Positions 21,963 through 34,423 are shown, counted from the first letter of the stretch. The stretch: DNA of 64,000 bases from Sorghum bicolor (GCF_000003195.3 NC_012876.2:2491935-2555934); one strand, 5' to 3'. Notes: generated by a model not told the origin, from the letters alone. A program made the numbers and translations.

Positions 21963-22367
21963 GGCTGTCCCTGTACCTGTGCCAGTGCCACGTGACGGAT
22001 GATTTTTGTAAAATGTAGTAAAAGGATACTGTATATCAGTGCACCGGTTTTAAAAAATACTAGAATATTTATAGATGCGAACAGTGACTATTTATCTCAG
22101 TAGAACTTGTATTTTTTTTTACTCATCAAACGAGGTGTAAAAGCGTTAAAAGAACTATCATATTTGGCTTTTAAATTAAAAAAAATGATGAACTTTAATC
22201 ATACCAAGAGATAAAATTCTTATATAAAATAGTTGTGATGTTTTATAACTATACTGCTCACAGAGGATATTGTGAATTGATATCTTCACGAGAAAAGAAA
22301 AAAAAAGGAGAAAATGTCTAGGATGGTTTTGATACTTAAATATTAGAAACTTGTGTGGTTACATTTA

Positions 22368-22962
22368 GGAGCATCTCCCAGAGTTTGCCAAATTATACTT
22401 GGCAAATTTTGTGATTTGCCAACTCTCAAAAACATATGCCAAGTAAAAAACCAGCTCATCTCCAAGAGTTTGTCATTTTTAACTTGGCAAAATTTTAAAA
22501 AAAGGCCTACGAACTAATTTATTTGCACAGGATACCATTATCATTCGCTAGTAGCGGCTAGCAGAAAAATAATCATAGTTTTTCATGAGCCTAATCTTTC
22601 ATATCCTTTAGCAGAGGTGACATAGACCACAGAACCACCAGCAGGGGAGGCGGCATCCAGGTTAATGACCGCAGCGAGGTGGCATGTGTGACAGACCTCA
22701 TCAGTCTTTCAGTCTCCGCAGCAGAGTGGCATGCAGGCGACAGGCATGTCGCTTTCAGACCCTGCTGAAGAGGTCGTCTGCGCTGCCGCGCACGCGAAGC
22801 CAAACGCTATACGCGCGCGCATATTTACGCGTTCGGGAGAGAAATATGCCAACTTCCTATTTTTGCTGCCAAGTTAAGATGCCAAACTGTTGGAGGATGT
22901 TTTTTTATATTTTGTCAAAATTTTATAGACAACAAGTTAAGATAGCAAACTCTTAGAGATGC
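22368..22962. mobile_element. Tourist-like element, GGAGCATCTCC type, 595 bp
   Basis: Left end GGAGCATCTCCCAGAGTTTG and right end CAAACTCTTAGAGATGC are inverse, flanked by TTA (22365-22367 and 22963-22965). The interior 22640-22830 is GC-richer and unlike the AT-rich ends, as if it were acquired sequence. A related element lies at ~48606-49266. Confidence 0.75.
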
Positions 22963-22965
22963 TTA

Positions 22966-24700
22966 AAATTTGCTTATATTTGAGCTCTCTTTCTCTAGAT
23001 TTTTTTCTAAGGTTATACATATATGTAGTTGTGATCTCTATTTATTTTGATAGAATTTATGAATTAATTTATATGCTAATATCCATGTTCATAGTCTTCC
23101 TTCTTTACATCATACCACTATGCACGTTTAGGCGTTTAGCACACGTCATGTTGTGGGTATGCTACCGTAGCAACCTGCTTTCTATTTTCTATGTTTGAAT
23201 CTAGTATGATGCTTATATTAACTTATTTGTGACTAGTTCACACATACACCTTTCTAATACCACAAAAACGACCTTAATATTTTTTCTAGATTAAATTAGT
23301 ATTGAATTTGACTAAATTTCTAATAGTTTGAACATTTGGGTGGGGAGCACGAAAAGCATAGAAAATCAATAAGAGAGAGTGACATAAAGGAAACCTTTTA
23401 TGACGTTGGTAGAATTCCTATAAACAAGTCATTTCATGGGATTTTTAGGAGCCCAATTATTTGTTCTAAAGGGGTGATATAAAGTTTTTCTATAGGATTT
23501 CAATATATTGAGAATTAATTCCTTGAATTTTTCTTTACTCCAAAGTGGGCCTTACTACATTTGCAAAAAAAACAACTAGAATTGGGTATGAAAATTCTAG
23601 TGATTTCACCGGCGGAGGAAATTTGCAAGAGAAATAGAAAAGGCTGGCTTTTTGCCATGTTTTCCTTCTTATTAAACTCACCATCTCACTATGCTAGCCA
23701 CTGTTCTCTCTGTGTTTTAGGTGATGTCCGGATCAAACAAGCCTGACAAATCTTCAGAACAAATGGATGATTGGTTGATTCAAAGTGTGTTTATCATGGA
23801 ATTATAAGCATTTAGATTCAGATTAAGAGGTAGAATCCAGAAGTCGATGTTGAGGTAGAGAGTGTTGAGAGTTCTAGATAGAATAGCTACCTCTCTAAAA
23901 TAGAATATAGGGAGAGAGTAAGGAGAAGCTGGGAGAGGAGTCGGGCCTGTCGGCAACCTCTCTATTTGTAGCTCAATAGATGAAGTTCTTCTTCGAGTAA
24001 AGTCTGCCTTCCTTCTTCTAGTGTGGTAACTTTGTTCGTTTCCATTACTGAAGCATTACATTATTTATTGTTCTTTACTTGTTCACCGCCTGGTTAAGGT
24101 GCTCTGATCTATCATATGTAATTAAAGTAGTAAGTTTATAGTTGCGGTAGTGGCTGGTGGTGACAGCCATGTTCTCCTATGTATTCCACCATATTGAGCC
24201 TAGTTATTAAACCATAGGGCTTGTTGTGCCTGATCAACCCTCTAGGTGAGTTCAGGGCAGGTACGCCCCATAGTAAACAACCTTAGTAAAGTCTTCTTTA
24301 GTCTTGCCTTAGTCAAAGAAACCACACACTTATTCTCTCTAATCCTTTTATCACCCGCCATTGTTTTATCCTTGGATACTCTTGGTTCTTCACTAGTTCA
24401 CTTCGCGTTTCCCGTGAAAATTCGATACCTTGGAATACTCCCGAATGACTACACTGACATCTGTGTGTTTGCGGATTTATCTGTTTGCCATATCTAGTGT
24501 CAACATGGCGTAGAACCAAAAACACTATAGCTACTGAAATGTGTTTCTTTCTACAAATGTTATATAGAGATGGGTATTGTTCTTTGAAAGTGGAGTTTCT
24601 AAATAATCTATCCTCCAGAACCTAATCTGTGTACCATTATGAAGATTAAAAGTGGATAGATGAAGGAAGCGATCTTTGACCTTCTGCATACCTATATTTA
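22966..24700. other. Repeat-derived spacer with LTR-retrotransposon leader remnant
   Basis: Mostly AT-rich. At ~24400-24500 the text TTCGATACCTTGGAATACTC followed by GTGTTTGCGGATTTATCTGT is a phrase I associate with the leader/primer-binding region of plant Gypsy-type retrotransposons. No internal gag-pol follows, so this is a fragment; its left boundary is unknown. Confidence 0.4.
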
Positions 24701-25019
24701 GGCCTTATTTAGTTTCCCACCAAAAACTTTTCACCCATTCCATCGAATGTTTCGACACATGCATGGAACATTAAATGTAAACGAAAAAAAAATTAATTAC
24801 ACAGTTTAGTTGCAAAATCGCAAGACGAAGCCATAATTGCTATAGTAATCAACATGTGTTTATGATGGATTAGTTAGGCCTAATAAATTCGTCTCACGAT
24901 TTTCAGACGAGCTATGTAATTTGTTTTTTGATTAGTCTATATTTAATATTCTAAATATGGACCAGTATTTCTGATGTGACGACATGGGAAAAAATTCTTT
25001 TCGTCAACTAAACAAAGCC
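24701..25019. mobile_element. GGCCTTATTTAG MITE, ~319 bp
   Basis: Left GGCCTTATTTAGTTTCCC and right CAACTAAACAAAGCC with TTA on both sides (24698-24700 and 25020-25022). Larger and more diverged than the 235-245-bp family, though it shares the terminal motif. Confidence 0.75.
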
Positions 25020-25312
25020 TTAGTTCCTAGCTACAAGAGCACCTGATCTGAGATTGATTTCTACAGGGTTATGCATGTGGCAATGGAACTGAGCCGCTGC
25101 TGATTTGTTCTGTATGTGAGCAGATTCAGAAGTGTTCTGATGATCCTAGTTCCTCGCTCGAGGTGTTCTGATGATGAGCAGGCCGCAGGCGTCGGCCGGT
25201 GACGACGGCCGGCGGTGCACGCAGGACATATATACAAAAATTAAAAGTTTGACGTGCGCCTCCACGCGCTCTGGTCGGTGGTCGCAGCGAGCGAGTTTGC
25301 CCAGAGATCGAA

Positions 25313-26664
25313 TTGATATCATTGCTTGCGAAACGGGGAATGGTACCACGGGCAGCGCCAGCCACTGCCAGCATATCCGTTCGTTCCAGGCAGCGTGGAG
25401 AGGCCGGCGGCCCGCGGGACAACAGCGCATGCAACGGCGACCACCTCCGACGTGTGCACCGTCACCGTCCACGCCGCCACAGTTGGGTGCGTGCGTGGCG
25501 CGCCGCGCCGCATCCTCTACGTCATGCATCGTCGGTTCAAGTGATCATGACGAACCACGGCGTGGTGCTCGATCCCGAGGACGCCACCGCCGCCGTAGCG
25601 GTGGCGCGGCATTTCTCGTTCCCGCCATCGAGGACGGCAGGCCACTCCTTGCACCGGCGCCGGAGGTGGAGTATCGTCAAGCTCGCCAGGAGGAGGAGGG
25701 TGTCGGTGATCGGCGCGGCCAACGTGGGCATGGGCATCAAGCAGATCAACCTGACGCGACACCTCGCCGGCGAGATCGCGCTCCCAGACGAGGCTCCAGC
25801 GTCGGCGGCGGACTACGGGACGACGACGACCATGCCGTACCTTCAGCAGCACGAGGCGTCGTCGACGTCGTTCCTGCCTCGCAAGTACTTCTTCGCCCAA
25901 GTCACCGGCGGCTCCTCCGACGATCTCGCTAGTTTCGTCACCGAGTGCGGCACGCACGTCTGTGTTCGGGCCGGAACGAGGCTCATCTGTGGGACGACAA
26001 CGACAACTGCCTCCAGAACGAGTCACAGATCGAGCTGCCATGGCCGCCAGCAAGGTACGTACGTCGTCTATCATGCATCTCTCGTAAGCGTCATCAACAT
26101 GCATATTAGCATATCCGGTACGTACATACGTACGTTCAATTCCTGGTGATATATGAATGTGATCGACCTCAATTATTCTCAATTAAGGCCTTGTTTAGTT
26201 CGCAAAATTTTTAGTTTTTTTTTGGCTATTGTAGCATTTTTGTTTTTATTTGACAAATATTATCAATCATGGAGTAATTAAGCTCAAAAGATTCATCTCA
26301 CAAATTACAAGTAAACTGTGCAATTAGTTTTTAGTTTCGTCTATATTTAATACTCCATACATGCGACCAAAGATTCGATGTGACAGAGAATTTTAAAAAA
26401 TTTTGTGAACTAAACAAGGCCTAATTCCATATGCATGCATGCATGGCACATCTTGAAAAGTCTTTCGCCGCCGCATGCGATGTGGAGGTGTACAAGAGAG
26501 AGAGAGTGGGATGGCACGCCGTCGTGTGCTTCGCCTACCGCCGGTTCTTCTGCGCCGAGGAGATGCATGTGCTCGTGCTGGACAACCATGACGACAAGAC
26601 TGGTGGCCCACGGCGCTGGGTTCATGTCGAGGAGGTCGACACGCTCTACGCCCTTGCTGTGTAG
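25313..26664 (+). pseudogene. Decayed GC-rich reading frame, family not recognised
   Basis: A GC-rich open stretch at ~25544-25960 contains protein-like sequence (NHGVVLDPEDATAAVAVARH, LPRKYFFAQVTGG, LASFVTECGTHVCV). The frame that looks natural then shifts at ~25960 into RNEAHLWDDNDNCLQNESQI ending at a good donor, GCAAG|GTACGT (26054). After a MITE-bearing interval (26187-26421), another protein-like segment follows (ACDVEVYKRERVGWHAVVCF, RRFFCAEEMHVLVLDNHDD), with a stop at 26662-26664. I read this as a two-exon gene with a frameshift in exon 1. I cannot name the family. The alternative is coincidental open GC-rich sequence. Confidence 0.35.
26187..26421. mobile_element. GGCCTTGTTTAG-family MITE
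   Basis: 235 bp with GGCCTTGTTTAGTTCGCAAA at the left and GTGAACTAAACAAGGCC at the right, flanked by TAA (26184-26186 and 26422-26424). A well-preserved copy. Confidence 0.9.
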
Positions 26665-26789
26665 TGTAGGTGTAGCGCCTGATTTTTTGTGGCGTATGTT
26701 TTCCATTGTTGTGCTTGTTTGTACTGTATATTGCTAGAGTAAATTAAAGGGTATGTGTGGTACGCCTCGAACAAAAATTTGATCAACAA

Positions 26790-29700
26790 TTAGCTGTCCG
26801 GTCCGAGCACGACGACGTTCCCGGCCGCATCGGCGTCAACGATCACTGTATCCCCAGCCTTGACGATCTCCCCGTCGAGCAGCTTGTCGGCGAGGGTGTC
26901 CTCCAGCAGCATCACGACGGCCCTCCTCAGCGCCCTCGCGCCGTACCACGGATCGAAACCTTCCTCAACCACGAGGTCCATGAACCTCTCCGTCACCCGC
27001 AGCTCCACCACCATCATCGTCTCCCTGCTGACACGGGCGGCGACGTCGCTCACCAAGACGGCGGCGATCTCCTTGCCGTCGACCCTCGTCAGCGGCCTGA
27101 ACACGATCGTCTCGTCCAGCCGGTTCAGGAACTCGGGCCGGAAGTAGCGCTTCATCTCCTCTTCCACCACCTCCTTGCTGCTGCTTCGGCTTCCATCTCC
27201 GCTGCCGCCATTGCCGCCGCCGATGTTGGACGTCATGATGATGAGCGTGTTCCTGAAATCCACCGTCCTCCCCATCCCGTCCGTGAGGCGGCCGTCGTCC
27301 AGGACCTGCAGCAAGACGTCCATCACCTCCGGGTGCGCCTTGTCGACCTCGTCGAGGAGTACCAGCGAGTGCGGCCGCCGGCGCACGGCCTCCGTCAGCT
27401 GCCCACCACCCTCGCCGTGCCCGACGTACCCCGGGGGCGCGCCGACCAGCCTCGCCACCGCGTGCTTCTCCATCAGCTCGCTCATGTCCAGCCGCACCAT
27501 GGCGTCCTCCGACCCGTAGTAGTAGGCCGCCACCGCCTTGGCCAGCTCCGACTTGCCGACGCCCGTCGGGCCGGCGAACACGAAGCTCGCGATCGGCCGG
27601 CGCGGGTCGCTCAGCCCCACGCGGGCGCGCCGGATCGCGCGGCTAACCGCCGTCACGGCCTCGTCTTGGCCGATGATGCGCCGGTGTAGGCCTCCTCCAT
27701 CCTCAGCAGCTTGGTGGTCTCGTCGGTGGAGAGCTCGTGGACGGGCACGCCGGAGCAGAGCGAGACGATGTGCCGGATGTCTTCTTTGGTGACCACTGGT
27801 GGCACCGCCGACATGCCAGGACTCACCTCGTCGTTGCCGATCTGCAGGGTTGTTGTCAGCTGGGACTTGAGCTCCAGTTCACGATCGCGAAGCTCCTTCG
27901 CCTGGTTGCATTCAGATGATCAACTTGTTTTTTGATGGAAAGATGATCACGAGATGCCAATTGCCAAAGAAATGAATCTGTAATCGTTACCTTTTTAAAG
28001 TTCTCGATACGGATAGTATCACATTTCTCCTTAGTGATTTTCTTGATCTCTGTTACAAAGTCTTGAAGTTCCTTAGGTAGCTTCGGCTGTGGATCAGTTC
28101 AACTGAGATTTTGTAAGAATGCATGCGAAAATAGGGGATGAAAGTTACATTTCTGAGTTTGTTGTACCTGGGCATGCCGTAATCTGACTAGGGAACCTGC
28201 TTCGTCAATCAAGTCAATGGCCTTATCTGGAAGAAAACGATCACTGCAAGCAAAAAGCAATAGTAATTATGAAAACTGTACAACTGAGAAATCTGCAGGT
28301 AGAGATAGATTAACCTGCGAGGAGGAGGATCAACTTCATTAAAAGTCAATAGTACACCTAGCAACTAGCATGATATCAGTATGACAAAAACATGGTGTAA
28401 GTTTACTTCATCTTTATTTAACTATAAATAAATGTGAAATCTTGGGATCAACTTATGGTTTTATTTCAGTGTCAGCAGAATCTAGTGTTCAAATTACTCG
28501 AAGAACATTTACGAATAGGATTCGGAACAATGGCTGGTACTATAGGTCCACCTTCCTTAATCACAGACCTGATGTACTTATGTGAGAGCTCGGCAGCTGC
28601 ACTTAGTGCTTCATCCGCATATTGAACTTTATGATGGGTTTCATATCTTTCTCGAAGCCCTTTTAGAATTTCTATGGCTTCCTCAACCATTGGCTCTGGA
28701 ACCTTCACCTGTCGGAAACGCCTTTCCAGTGCTGGATCTTTCTCAATATGTTTCATGTACCCATCAGTTGTAGTGGCTCCGATACACTGACAACATCGAT
28801 GCCAGAAAGACATACTTAACAAACAAAAAAACTGATCAAACATAATTCCAACATATGAAGTCCAACGTGATATACTGACCTGAAGTTCACCTCTTGCTAG
28901 TGCTGGCTTCAAAATGTTAGCAGCATCAATAGCACCTTCTACTGCTGCTCCTGCTCCTACTAGGGTGTGAAGTGTGAACTTCATCGAGGAATACTATTAT
29001 GTTGCCACATTGCTTGATTTCTTCCAAAAGATTCTTTAATCTTTCTTCGAACTCTCCACGGTATTTTGTTCCAGCTAGAAGGCATCCAATATCGACAGAG
29101 ATAACCTGTATTAACAAGTGTTGGAAACATGAATTAACTACCGGCCGCTCCTAATAGTAGTGTACATAGGGCAGCTGAAATAAAGCAAAATAAAATTACC
29201 ATAGATATTGGCCACGAATCATGTTTTAATGTATTCTTAGACCATTTTTGTGGATCAATGAATTACAGTGTAATAACATGAATATTTCTTCAATTAAATT
29301 CGTCAAGGGATAGTGGTTCAAAATTACCTAGTGATTTACTTTCAAAAAGATACGTAGTGATTCAACTGATCATACAGCCAAATGCTTATTATTAGTAAGA
29401 AAAATAAGATCTAAATAACTGATCTGGACAGGGAAAAAAAACAGGGAAAAAAAACAGGAAGGCAGCAACTGATAAATCTAACAGACACAAACAGGTACTT
29501 TTCCCCATACATTTAACTTTCATGTAAATAAAATGGTTAATATTTGCAAGATTACAACAAATTCAGCTATACCGATAGTTGCAAGATTACAACAAACTCA
29601 AGCTATGCCAAATAACAATCAAATAGAATCGAGACAAAACGAATCACAAATGTTGCCCTAAAGAACCAAGAGAAAAACCTTTTTCCCTTGCATTGTTTCT

Positions 29701-31890
29701 GGAACATCCCCCATGGCAATGAGCTGGGCAAGGCTTTCCACTACTGCTGTTTTTCCAACACCTGGCTCTCCAATCAGGCAGGGGTTGTTCTTCCCCTTTC
29801 TGCTTAAAATTTGTACAACTTGATCAATCTGTTTTTGTCTTCCAATAACAGGATCCAACTTTCCCTAGTGTACAACATGATCATGTCCCAGAACATTATA
29901 TTGTGGATTGCATTGCACTCTAGTATAAAGTAGCTTATAAGTCCAGAACAGTACCTTATTAGCTAATGTTGTTAAATCAGTTCCGTATTCATCGAGTGTG
30001 GGTGTGGATATCTTGTTTTTTGTCTCAGCACAAGTTTTACTGCTTCTCTTTTCCAAAGAATCATCATTGCTTCGAGTTTTCAAAGGAGACTCGCTGCTTC
30101 CTCTCCTAACTCTACCATTGATTATTTGGAAAACCTGAGATGCAAGATATGTTTATGACCATCAATCAACTAAGCATGATAATCTAATCAAGAGTGTGAA
30201 TTTGCCTTCTAGCTAGAGGCAGAGACTTTATTTGAATATAGTTTACCTCATTGAGGCCTTGTTTAGTTCCCAAAAATTTTGCAAAATTTTTCAGATTCCC
30301 CGTCACATCGAATCTTTAGACGTATGCATGGAGTATTAAATATAGATGAAAATAAAAACTAATTGCACAGTTTGGTCGGAATTGGCGAGACAAATCTTTT
30401 GAGCCTAGTTAGTCCATAATTAAACAATATTTGTCAAATACAAACGAAAGTGCTACTATTTCTATTTTGCAAAATGTTTTGGAAGTAAACAAGGCCTGAG
30501 TATGAGGTCCAAGAGCAAAATACAAATGCATTGTAAAATGTGGCTCCACAGGACTTGGCTGATTCCAGACTTGAGCGCTAAATGCTGTGTTTCCTCTTGT
30601 GCAAGCGCGAAAATGTTCTTAACTTCCCCGCTGAAACTGTTGAGAGTTGCCCTGGTGACAAGACGAGAATTCTTTTGTCCTCTCTGTCTGCTGCGAAATA
30701 TTGATTTGTAGCCAAGTACTGGTGTCACCGCAGGTCTATGCACTGCTCGTAGACAACCAAATGCTTGTGTCTTGGTTGTGGTTCCATGATTTTGAGCCAT
30801 GGAAAGTTGGAAACTATTGAGGAAGGTCTCCTGGTGCTCTGGCACTTCCAATTGGTTTTCCTACCTCCAGCTGACGATGGGAAAGAAGTGGATCTACGCA
30901 ATGTTCCTGCCATAATTGCAAATGCAGCTCCATAGCCTGTTCATGACAAGATGATTAGAGTAAGAGATAAAACATTCTAGATGTTTCTTCTGATAACATT
31001 CTATTTGGTATGACGACATATATATAACAAGGATTTCTGAAACCCACAGAACACCACGCATTCACGCACAGTGTCTATCATGAATTCATGATGAGACACA
31101 CTACAAGAATTAACCACCAATACAGACTGGAGAATCAGACCGCAAAACATTGACATAAGAAGCTGACGCACCTGCGACCCTTGCAACATGTGCCGCGCTT
31201 ATGTCAGGGCGGACGGCAGCATGGACAGGAGGTAGCTTCAGTGGAAGTGGAGTAGAGGGGCACAGTAAAACCATGACTGCAAATTAATGTGTTGCCTGTG
31301 TATGGCAGATCAATGGTTAGAGTAGACGACACTTGTTCGCTTGGCTGATAAGCCATGGCAAGAAGTACTTGGCTGATTTATTGTGAGAGAAAAACACTAT
31401 TGTATCTTGGACACGCTTTTGTTTGAGCTCTCAGCTCAGATTTTAGCCAAAGGTGATTAATGGCATGTCAAAAGAAACCCAACATTTCATATTTCATTTT
31501 TATCAGATTCTTCATGTCACGATAAATTCAGCTGGGTAAGTGATTAACCATTGGCTAGGCTCAGCTAAGCAGAACGATTACTGTTAGGCCATGGATGATC
31601 AGTGGCTACAAAGCGAGCACTGAAGCTGAACACAGGTATTGTTTTTAAAAAAAATCTGAACACAAGTACACAGAACCTGAAGCAAGCGCTCGCCCTCGGC
31701 GGCGAGGAGGCAAGGTGTAGGTACCTGCTGGGACGTGGCAACGGCGGCGGCGGCGGCGACGTGGAGGACTAGGACGTCGAAAGCGGGGCGCAGGATCAAG
31801 GTGTGGCTGCCGCCTGCCGGAGGGTGAGCCGCTGATGCCGATCGAGGCGACGGCGGCGGGCGGAGGCAGGAGCGCGAAAGGAAAGCTCAT
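26790..31890 (-). pseudogene. ClpC-like Hsp100 chaperone, frameshifted
   Basis: Homologue of the chloroplast ClpC AAA+ unfoldase that feeds the stromal Clp protease. Exons read: 31725-31890, 31172-31276, 30865-30936, ~30530-30763, 29955-30134, 29679-29864, 28880-29105, 28569-28786, 28168-28243, 27991-28086 and 26790-27901. The 5' exons encode a Ser/Pro/Arg-rich leader suited to plastid targeting. NBD1 keeps Walker A (GEPGVGKT) and [13 protein letters not shown]2 keeps [20 protein letters not shown] and the Arg-finger region [11 protein letters not shown], with a normal C-terminus. Two lesions break the frame: a 7-bp tandem duplication at 28965-28978, just after the NBD1 Walker B, and a 1-base loss near 27688-27692 between the NBDs. 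The double Clp-N domain is largely absent; only FALAQEETQHLALKSG resembles its start. Unless the lesions are sequence errors, no full-length protein can be made. Confidence 0.85.
30255..30496. mobile_element. GGCCTTGTTTAG-family MITE in Clp intron
   Basis: 242 bp; GGCCTTGTTTAGTTCCCAAA to GGAAGTAAACAAGGCC with TGA on both sides (30252-30254 and 30497-30499). It sits where the N-domain exons of ClpC would be expected. Confidence 0.9.
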
Positions 31891-32379
31891 CCGGCGCGAA
31901 GCAACGGGATGCGTATATAATGAAGTAAATTTGGAAATTGATCGCCAATTCAGGAGACATCAGTTCCAATTCCAAATCCGCAGATTTGTTTAAGCGGCAA
32001 TAGAATCGGCAAGAGAGTAGCAACGAGTTTGCAAGCACCTCCGCTGTCCGAAGGCACTCTCCAACGAATTAACGGCATATTTTTTTTACTATAATAAACC
32101 TTTTTAGAAGCTTATAATTTTTTTGTGGTTTAAAAAAACTTAGCAGGTATTTATCAAAATTTCCAACTAAAAAAATGATGAAACTACCTTGAAAATAAAT
32201 TCTAACCCAGGGATGGAGGTAATTTAAATGGTTTTGAGAGTTGATTGGTAATATGTGTAGTTTCAGAGCTCGGGGAGGAAAATTCAGTTGAAGGAGATAT
32301 AAGAGATATTCTCACTCCCATAAAAGGTTTCACTTTTTCGTATCCCCATTTTGGATTTGTCCATATATTCTGTTGAGTA
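31891..32379. other. Upstream region of the Clp locus
   Basis: Probable promoter/leader of the minus-strand Clp copy near 31890-32040, then AT-rich sequence. No distinct motif identified. Confidence 0.3.
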
Positions 32380-32578
32380 CTCTCTCTGTTCAGTTTACTA
32401 TATTTGTAGAAAATACGTGCAATATTTATATCTCTAAATAAATTTATTATAAAACTAAATTCAAAGATCTTTTCAATGATACTAATTATGTACCATAAAT
32501 ATTAATATTTTTAATATATATTTAGTTAAAGTTATTTTTTGAAAATCATAAACGACAATTATTTTGGGATAGAGAAAG
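32380..32578. mobile_element. Stowaway MITE
   Basis: 199 bp, CTCTCTCTGTTCAGTTTACT to ATTATTTTGGGATAGAGAAAG with TA on both sides; AT-rich interior. Confidence 0.8.
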
Positions 32579-32756
32579 TACACGGACAAGCCATATCTCA
32601 CTCCATATGTCATACTGGCTTATACTTTTTTTGGTATTCAAATTATTTGTAGCAGCATTATTTTTAGCTAGCTAGTTTTCTAATGAGCCAAAACATACTA
32701 CTTTAGAAAGTTAAAATAATCTATGATGTTTTTTTAGATTTTGTGCATGTGCATTA

Positions 32757-33172
32757 GGCTAGTCTTAATGCATGTTTCATGAGAGTGTCATGCACATTAA
32801 GTAGGATGTCATATAAGCAAAATTGCTGACTTGGCAGAGTCATTAAGGCCCTATTTAGATGCAGCCAAAGAGCCAAAAACTTTTGGAGAAATAAGCACTT
32901 TTTGGAAGAATGAATCTAAACAGGGGCTTATAAAACTTAGTTGTAAAGATTTGGAATTTGGGACCTTGGAGCTCCAAAACTGTGTAAACTTGCTTAGGGA
33001 TCCGTGTCTTGTGTGTTGTAGACCAAAAAATTTGGGAAATATCTAAACACCTATTTGAATGTAAAGTTTTTTTTTATAAAGTTTACAGCCAAAAGTTTTG
33101 GGATGTAAAGATTTAGGATCTAAACAGTTTCTAAATGAAGGAGTTTCGTACCCATGAAACTCATGCGGCTCG
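32757..33172. mobile_element. Tourist-like MITE (outer), interrupted
   Basis: Starts GGCTAGTCTTAATGCATG after TTA (32754-32756) and ends CATGCGGCTCG before TTA (33173-33175). It shares GCAAAATTGCTGACTTGGCA with 2114-2272. The later insertion at 32847-33131 splits it; without it the element is ~128 bp. Confidence 0.75.
32847..33131. mobile_element. Nested Harbinger-type MITE, 285 bp
   Basis: GGCCCTATTTAGATGCAGCC at the left and GGATCTAAACAGTTTC at the right, flanked by TAA (32844-32846 and 33132-33134). Excising the element plus one TAA restores the uninterrupted sequence CATTAAATGAAG seen in the relative at 2190-2203, which proves the insertion and its target. Confidence 0.9.
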
Positions 33173-33175
33173 TTA

Positions 33176-34423
33176 GTAGAGCAAAAGTTAGTAGAGCAAA
33201 AGCTATTGTGCCCAAAAAATTGCATGGCTTTCTTCAAAAGTTAGTAGAGCAAAAGCTTGATTAAAAACTATAAGATGCACTGCTATTGCTAGCAATACCT
33301 CAGGAAGATGAGCCGACAGAAACCTGTTAGGATTTTCGAATTAAAACCAGGACACAAAGCTTGGAGCCTGATAACCGGTTAGGTTCGAATGTTTGCTCTG
33401 CTAGTGTTTCATGAGATGACTTTGCATATGCTGCATCTTTAGCTGAATACACACATATTTTTTTTTTCTGATGAAAAAATCTTATTTGCTTCAAAATAAC
33501 AATAGCATAGTAAATTTTGCCTAGCCATTACTGAGAATCACAGGAAATGCTATTTAAAGTCTTGTCCAAACAAAACAAAGTACGCCTCACATTCTACAAG
33601 GAAAAAAAAAATGGGACAAGCAGTTTATACAGTAAGTTAAATTTCAGTCATGCAATGTTACAGAACAAGCAATCCAATTTATGGATAATCAAACTAAAGA
33701 ACATAGCTGCACATTCTGCAATCTACAAGAAAAAAATGGGACATGAAAACATCACCACGTCCATCCTGACGATCTTGAATCTGCTGCCAGATTGATGTCC
33801 AAATTCAAATCTCCCAGCTTGATGTCGCAGTCCCACCGCAGTGGTCTCGTATGTCTCTGCCCAAATCCAAACCCATCAGCTGGATGCAAGCCATGACATG
33901 GATGCAGCCAAGGACCTCACCAGCCGTGGCGGCGCCATGTCTTCTCACTTGGGTCGGGCGACTGCGAGCGTGGGGCGGGGCGGGGCGAACGCGACCGGGC
34001 GTCGATGGCCACGACTGGAGCGTGAGGACACGACACGACGGAGGGAGGGGAAGTTGAAGCGGCGAGGTGGGAGTCGCATGTCTTTTGGAGGGAGAAGCAG
34101 GTATCGAACCCTGGCCGCTGGCGCTGGCGCTGAAAAAACAAAAGAACCACCGCACCGCTACTCGGTGCTCACCAGACACAAAACAAAAGCATGTCCCAGT
34201 GCATTTTCTATTTCACAGCAACAGCAGGTTACTGAAAAACCCTACACAAGCCAGCGCCGACGGGTCCCTTCAGCCCACCACACGCGTTAGAGAGCATTAC
34301 ATATCTCACACACCACGCATGCAAACATCACACAACCAAAAACTGTGTCTGTTACGCTTACTGAGATGGTAAGCCTGAAACTAATCCTCTTCTTCAACAC
34401 TACATTCCGGTGCCGCATCCGAG
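33176..34423. other. Intergenic with a possible tRNA-derived SINE (minus)
   Basis: AT-rich to ~33800, then GC-rich. On the minus strand near 34097-34112, CAGGGTTCGATACCTG is a good pol III B-box, ~60 bp after GTGAGCACCGAGTAGCGGTG, which partly resembles an A-box. This fits a SINE head of roughly 33990-34180, at low confidence. No coding gene is supported. Confidence 0.3.

Noticed and set aside
21700..22002. Plus-strand frame with Gly-Leu and Pro-Val repeats
   Set aside because: Arises from the GGGCTT repeat and similar low complexity; no start context or family.
34097..34112. Possible tRNA gene (good B-box)
   Set aside because: No cloverleaf can be formed and the A-box is poor; listed only as a weak SINE candidate.
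33841..34290. 149-codon plus-strand frame
   Set aside because: Crosses the SINE-like segment and GC-rich spacer; no recognisable domain.
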